18,515 nt of DNA from an uncultured Collinsella sp. (lineage in GTDB: Bacteria; Actinomycetota; Coriobacteriia; Coriobacteriales; Coriobacteriaceae): the NCBI GenBank assembly GCA_934654795.1, contig CAKUGT010000028.1, forward strand, positions 1-18,515, in the 5' to 3' direction. The notes under the pieces were generated by a model. The model had not been told where the DNA came from, made no database searches, and saw only the letters and a list, made by a program, of their open reading frames with translations. The translations under genes were made by a program, and so were the position numbers. Positions within the stretch are counted from its first letter, which is position 1; each line of letters begins with the position of its first letter. Shown in pieces: positions 15,210 through 18,515 of the stretch.

Positions 15210-16141
15210 GCGGACGCACCCTTCAGGACATGCTCGGCGCCATCGACCAGATCGTCGACGATTTCGCGTGCGCTCTGGCGTTCGTTGACCATGCCGGCAA
15301 TCTGTCCGCACAAATACGAACCCTCTTCGTAATTTCCGTCCTTTGCGGCTTTACGAAGCGCGCCCGTGCCCATGGCCCCGAGCTCCTCGGGGCTTGCGCC
15401 CGCCGCCTCGTTCTTGGCATACGCGTTGGTGAAGGGGCTCTTGAGGGCGCGAACCGGATGTCCCGTCGAGCGACCGGTCGCACGCGTCGACGTATCGCCT
15501 GCCTTGAGCACCAGCTCTTTGTACTGTTCGGATACGGTGCACTCGTTTGCGACCAGAAAGCGCGTTCCCACCTGGACGCCGGCAGCGCCGAGCATAAAGG
15601 CGGCCGCCACACCACGGCCATCGGCGATGCCGCCGGCCGCCACCACGGGGATATCGACCGCATCGACAACCTGCGGCACCAATGCCATCGTCGAGGTCTC
15701 GCCAATATGGCCGCCTGATTCGGTGCCCTCGGCAACCACGGCAGTGGCTCCGCGACGCGCCACGAGACGCGCCAGCGCCACAGATGCAACAACCGGGATG
15801 ACCTTGATGCCCGCCTCGTTCCACGCCTTCATGTACTTGGTGGGATTTCCGGCGCCCGTCACGACGACCGGCACTCGCTCGTCAATAACGACCTGCGCGA
15901 CCTCGTCGGCAAACGGGCTCATGAGCATGACGTTGACACCAAAGGGCTTATCCGTCCTGGCGCGCAGCTCGTGAATCTGGTCGCGCAGCCAGTTGGCGTC
16001 GGCGTTCATGGCCGCGATGATCCCTAAGCCGCCCGCCTCGGACACAGCGGACGCCAGCGAGGCGTCGGCAATCCAGGCCATACCGCCCTGGAACACGGGC
16101 TTTTCGATGCCGAGTAGATCGCAGAGAGGAGACTTGAGCAT
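15197..16141 (-). CDS. fabK: Enoyl-ACP reductase II (FabK, FMN-dependent)
   Basis: FabK reduces enoyl-ACP in the last elongation step using NAD(P)H and FMN. The 314-residue TIM-barrel protein of the nitronate monooxygenase-like family has PVFQGGMAWIADASLASAVSEAGGLGII, the active-site histidine in EGTESGGHIGE (His145), and FMN-binding glycines in VVAAGGIADGRGVAAAFMLGAAGVQVGTRF. It replaces FabI, and FabK enzymes are known to be insensitive to triclosan. The ATG at 16141 has GGAG eight bases upstream; a GTG directly before it overlaps the acpP stop. Placement between acpP and fabD matches Streptococcus. Confidence 0.95.
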   Translation of the reverse strand: MLKSPLCDLLGIEKPVFQGGMAWIADASLASAVSEAGGLGIIAAMNADANWLRDQIHELRARTDKPFGVNVMLMSPFADEVAQVVIDERVPVVVTGAGNPTKYMKAWNEAGIKVIPVVASVALARLVARRGATAVVAEGTESGGHIGETSTMALVPQVVDAVDIPVVAAGGIADGRGVAAAFMLGAAGVQVGTRFLVANECTVSEQYKELVLKAGDTSTRATGRSTGHPVRALKSPFTNAYAKNEAAGASPEELGAMGTGALRKAAKDGNYEEGSYLCGQIAGMVNERQSAREIVDDLVDGAEHVLKGASAWVA

Positions 16142-16143
16142 CA

Positions 16144-16380
16144 CTACTTCTCCAATGCCGCCTCGACCGTATCGGCGAACTCGCCGACCGTCTTGGGGTT
16201 CTCCTCGGTATCGAGCTGGATGCCAAACTCGTCCTCGACGGCGACGAGGATCTCGACGGTGCCCAGACTGTCGAGACCAATCTCCTCGAGCGTGGACTCG
16301 GGCTTCATCTCGACGTCGTCAAGGCCAGCGGTCTCGCGGATAACGTTGCAAACTCGCTCGAAGGTCTTCTGATCTGCCAT
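16144..16380 (-). CDS. acpP: Acyl carrier protein
   Basis: ACP carries the growing acyl chain on phosphopantetheine. The 78-residue acidic product has the attachment motif GLDSLGTVEI with Ser38 as the modified residue, followed by helix 2 and VGEFADTVEAALEK. The start at 16380 (MADQKTF) is preceded by AAAGGAGAAC. The upstream open stretch (MKTPLGHKQRRTT) is basic and not ACP-like. It follows fabH by 51 bases and touches fabK. Confidence 0.97.
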   Translation of the reverse strand: MADQKTFERVCNVIRETAGLDDVEMKPESTLEEIGLDSLGTVEILVAVEDEFGIQLDTEENPKTVGEFADTVEAALEK

Positions 16381-16432
16381 GGTAGTTCTCCTTTGTTTGT
16401 GCCCCAGGGGCGTTTTCATTTCCTATGTGCGA

Positions 16433-17392
16433 CTACTTCCAGCGAAGCAGATAGCCACCTATATCCAGGCCGGCGCCAAATCCAACGAGGGCGATGGTGT
16501 CGCCCGTATTCAGTGCGTCGGTGCGTGCCAGCCGGTCAAGCGCAAAGGGAATGCAGGCGCTCGAAATGTTGCCGGTCTCGCGTAGCGTTCGAACCACGCG
16601 CTCGTCTGGCACACCGAGGCGCTTGACCGCCTGACTCAGGATTCGTTCGTTAGCCTGATGGAATACAAAATGGTCGATGTCCTCGACCGAAATGCCCGCA
16701 TCGCTCGCAAGCTTATGGACCGTGTCGCAAATCGCGTTGACGCCGAACTTGAACACGCGGCGGCCATTCATGGACAGCACGCTCTCGCTATCTGCGGAGG
16801 CCTTAAACGGCGAGGTGCCGACCAGACCGGGAACGCACAACGTCTCGACGTCGGGCGCCGTCGAAAGCTCAACGGCAAGGGGGCTGTCTCCCCCAGCCTC
16901 AATCACCGCGGCGCCTGCCCCATCGCCAAAGAGCACACAGGTGGCGCGGTCGGTCCAGTCGAGCGCGCGCGTCATCTGCTCGGCGGCAACGACAAGCACA
17001 TGCTTGGCTCGTCCTCGGGCGATATAGCCCTCGGCAACATCGAGCGCAAATACGAAGCCGGCACAGGCCGCCGAAACGTCGAAAGCAGGACATGTGGCAC
17101 CCAGGCGCTCAGCAATGGCGCACGCTTCGGCAGGAACGAGATGATCGCCCGTCGTCGTCGAACAGACGATAAGATCCAGCTGGCTCGCATCGATTCCGGA
17201 CGTCTGGAGCGCTTGCTCGCTCGCTGCCACGGCAAGGTCGTCGAGCGACTCGGTGGTGCACACATGACGGCTCTTGATGCCTGTGCGGGTAAAAATCCAC
17301 TCATCCGAGGTATCGAGGAACTCGGACAGCTCGTCATTGGAAACACTGCGCTTGGGAAGCGCCGAGCCTGTTCCAAGAATCGTGAAACCCAT
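16433..17392 (-). CDS. fabH: 3-oxoacyl-ACP synthase III (FabH)
   Basis: FabH starts fatty acid synthesis by condensing an acyl-CoA primer with malonyl-ACP. The 319-residue product has the thiolase-fold catalytic set Cys110 (VSAACAGF), His245 (FHQANERIL) and Asn275 (ETGNISSA). It also has DEWIFTRTGIKSRH near the N-terminus. The start at 17392 (MGFTILGTG) has a perfect AAAGGAGGT site. It is the first gene of the ten-gene operon. A palindromic operator-like site ends only 17 bases upstream of its ATG. Substrate preference (acetyl or branched primers) cannot be read here. Confidence 0.97.
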   Translation of the reverse strand: MGFTILGTGSALPKRSVSNDELSEFLDTSDEWIFTRTGIKSRHVCTTESLDDLAVAASEQALQTSGIDASQLDLIVCSTTTGDHLVPAEACAIAERLGATCPAFDVSAACAGFVFALDVAEGYIARGRAKHVLVVAAEQMTRALDWTDRATCVLFGDGAGAAVIEAGGDSPLAVELSTAPDVETLCVPGLVGTSPFKASADSESVLSMNGRRVFKFGVNAICDTVHKLASDAGISVEDIDHFVFHQANERILSQAVKRLGVPDERVVRTLRETGNISSACIPFALDRLARTDALNTGDTIALVGFGAGLDIGGYLLRWK

Positions 17393-17409
17393 CACTAACC
17401 TCCTTTGAG

Positions 17410-17427
17410 TTGTTGACGTGTTTACAT
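17410..17427. promoter_or_regulatory. Operator-like palindrome, site 1
   Basis: TTGTTGACGTGTTTACAT is an imperfect palindrome with half-sites TGTTGAC and GTTTACA separated by two bases. It shares 17 of 18 bases with site 2. It lies just upstream of the fabH ribosome site, probably within the 5' untranslated region, where a bound repressor would block transcription. Confidence 0.55.
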
Positions 17428-17437
17428 CGACCAAGAG

Positions 17438-17466
17438 AGGATAGCGCATTCTTCACCTTGTTGACG
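17438..17466 (-). promoter_or_regulatory. Weak candidate fabH promoter
   Basis: On the minus strand, TATCCT (17438-17443) is a fair -10 hexamer. The region 17 bases upstream (CGTCAA, 17461-17466) is a poor -35 that falls inside operator-like site 2. With this placement, transcription would begin near 17431 and the two palindromes would flank the promoter. Confidence 0.3.
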
Positions 17467-17475
17467 TGTTAACAT
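17458..17475. promoter_or_regulatory. Operator-like palindrome, site 2
   Basis: TTGTTGACGTGTTAACAT is the better palindrome, with half-sites TGTTGAC and GTTAACA separated by two bases. It lies 48 bases centre to centre from site 1, in the divergent spacer between fabH and birA, and could control both genes. It does not resemble the FapR or FabT boxes I know. Its half-sites recall BirA-type half-sites, but the spacer is far too short for that class. Confidence 0.55.
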
Positions 17476-17568
17476 TAAATTGTCCAAATGCGACAAAGGC
17501 TTCACATTGTGTCTATCTATCGACACCATTGCGTCATTCACTTATTCATTAGGGAGGTAGCAGCCGCT

Positions 17569-18345
17569 ATGGATGCCCAATTAACGATAGTCGACGTAAC
17601 CGGATCGACCAACGATGACCTGCTCGAAGCAGGAAAACAGGGAGCGCCGCACGGCACAGGACTTGCCGCCCGGGCTCAGGCAGCAGGACGCGGCCGACGC
17701 GGCCACAAGTGGGATTCAACCGCCGGCAACCTATTGCTTTCAATTGTCCTGCGTCCATGCGTTAATCCTGCAAAGTACTCTGGTCTTGCCGCCGTCAGCG
17801 GCCTAGCGGTACTCGAGGCGCTCGAAAAGCAGGGTCTTGCAAACGAGATTGGACTTAAATGGCCCAACGACTTGGTCGCTCGAGGGCGCAAACTCGGCGG
17901 CATCTTAGTCGAGGCGGCACGCGATAACGAAGGCAAACCCTTCGCCGTCTGCGGCATTGGCGTCAATGTGAACTATGTGCCCTCAGAGGTTCCCGATGGC
18001 GGCCTGCCGGCAATCGGTCTCTCGGATCTCAACGAGAATGTTCCCACCGTCGATGTGCTCCTCGATGAGGTCTATCACGCAGTTATAGACGCCGTAGATG
18101 CCTGGGCAGAGCGCCTCAATGCCAAGAAAGAAAACGCCGGTCCGCTCGCTCCCGTCCACGACGAATATATCACTCACCTCAATTGGATCGGGGAGCACGT
18201 TATCGCCCGCTCCCCTGCCGGGGACGTGCTGGCGCGAGGCATCTTTAAAACGGTCGATGGCTTTGGTCGCGCGTGTATCGAAACTGAAGACGGCTTGCAA
18301 TCCTTCCATTTTGAGGAGGCATCGCTGCGTCCCATGGGTAAATAA
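17569..18345 (+). CDS. birA: Biotin--[acetyl-CoA-carboxylase] ligase, without DNA-binding domain
   Basis: BirA activates biotin to biotinyl-AMP and attaches it to the AccB lysine. The 258-residue product has STNDDL, the biotinyl-AMP loop GRGRRGHKW (40-48), LKWPNDLVARGRKLGGIL (96-113, with the conserved lysine) and GIGVNVNY. The ATG at 17569 is preceded by AGGGAGGT. The frame is open to 17488, but the extra residues are not family-like. There is no N-terminal helix-turn-helix, so this is a ligase only, not the Escherichia coli type of repressor. It is the only complete plus-strand gene and is divergent from fabH. Confidence 0.95.
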   Translation: MDAQLTIVDVTGSTNDDLLEAGKQGAPHGTGLAARAQAAGRGRRGHKWDSTAGNLLLSIVLRPCVNPAKYSGLAAVSGLAVLEALEKQGLANEIGLKWPNDLVARGRKLGGILVEAARDNEGKPFAVCGIGVNVNYVPSEVPDGGLPAIGLSDLNENVPTVDVLLDEVYHAVIDAVDAWAERLNAKKENAGPLAPVHDEYITHLNWIGEHVIARSPAGDVLARGIFKTVDGFGRACIETEDGLQSFHFEEASLRPMGK

Positions 18346-18399
18346 GGCGCCACAGCCACCCGCTCGACAGCATTACCCGGTCCCCCAAGGCCATCATTC

Positions 18400-18437
18400 A
18401 AAACAAAAGAGCCCCGCTACCGTAATGGCAGCGGGGC
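18400..18437 (-). terminator. Intrinsic terminator of rpsJ
   Basis: On the minus strand, GCCCCGCT (18430-18437) pairs with AGCGGGGC (18411-18418) and is followed by TCTTTTGTTTT. It begins 24 bases after the rpsJ stop codon. The birA side lacks a T tract, so the element mainly stops the rpsJ transcript. Confidence 0.85.
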
Positions 18438-18461
18438 CCTGTAAGCTATGAGCGATATCGC

Positions 18462-18515
18462 TTAGAGCTTGATGTCGATGTCGACGCCAGCGGGGAGGTC
18501 GAGACGCATGAGCGA
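18462..18515 (-). CDS. rpsJ: 30S ribosomal protein S10, C-terminal end (partial)
   Basis: The last 17 codons read SLMRLDLPAGVDIDIKL and then TAA. This is the highly conserved C-terminus of S10; actinobacterial homologues end similarly (RLDLPSGVDIEIKL type). The gene begins beyond the right edge. In most bacteria rpsJ directly precedes rplC. Here it is followed by a terminator and a convergent birA, with rplC about 12.7 kb further along. Confidence 0.9.
   Translation of the reverse strand, partial: SLMRLDLPAGVDIDIKL

Noticed and set aside
15210..15311. A 34-residue N-terminal extension of FabD
   Set aside because: It overlaps the fabK coding end, is Arg-rich, and precedes the canonical MGSVAFLFAGQGAQ start.
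17410..17475. BirA or FapR operator
   Set aside because: The local BirA lacks a DNA-binding domain and BirA boxes have about 15-base spacers; FapR boxes have a different core. The factor is left unnamed.
17488..17568. A longer BirA including a possible N-terminal DNA-binding domain
   Set aside because: The extra 27 residues are too short for a helix-turn-helix domain and have no ribosome site. A strong AGGGAGGT precedes the ATG at 17569.

Overview
The window looks like an actinobacterial chromosome of the class Coriobacteriia. A Collinsella-like organism is my best guess, from the protein sequences and the GC-rich coding; this is recognition from memory, not a search. It contains no phage, plasmid, CRISPR, tRNA or rRNA signal. 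The content is core metabolism and ribosome assembly, so I do not claim a new defence or mobile system. The interest lies in how two essential gene blocks are arranged and in several unexplained non-coding elements.

Layout. Positions 14-5802 (minus strand) are an S10-type ribosomal protein cluster. In transcription order it is rplC, rplD, rplW, rplB, rpsS, rplV, rpsC, rplP, rpmC, rpsQ, rplN, rplX, and it presumably continues into rplE beyond position 1. Positions 5803-6252 are non-coding. They hold a structured rplC leader, a 26-bp motif that recurs upstream of rplB, and a 137-bp element with perfect 34-bp inverted arms. Next come a histidine phosphatase (6253-6879) and a cation diffusion facilitator (6919-8079), both minus strand.

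Positions 8215-17392 (minus strand) are a compact ten-gene type II fatty acid synthesis operon. In transcription order it is fabH, acpP, fabK, fabD, fabG, fabF, accB, fabZ, accC and a fused accD-accA gene. Gaps are short and several genes overlap. Together they encode acetyl-CoA carboxylase (biotin carrier, biotin carboxylase, fused carboxyltransferase), malonyl transfer to ACP, initiation, condensation, ketoreduction, dehydration and FabK-type enoyl reduction. The order matches the classical Streptococcus/Lactobacillales fab locus, but without fabT and with accD and accA fused. Divergent from fabH lies birA (17569-18345, plus strand), a biotin ligase without a DNA-binding domain that would biotinylate AccB. 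The 176-bp divergent spacer carries two copies of an operator-like palindrome.

At the right edge the last 17 codons of rpsJ (S10) appear on the minus strand, followed by their own terminator. The usual first gene of the S10 operon is therefore separated from rplC by about 12.7 kb containing the fatty acid operon, birA, a phosphatase and a transporter.
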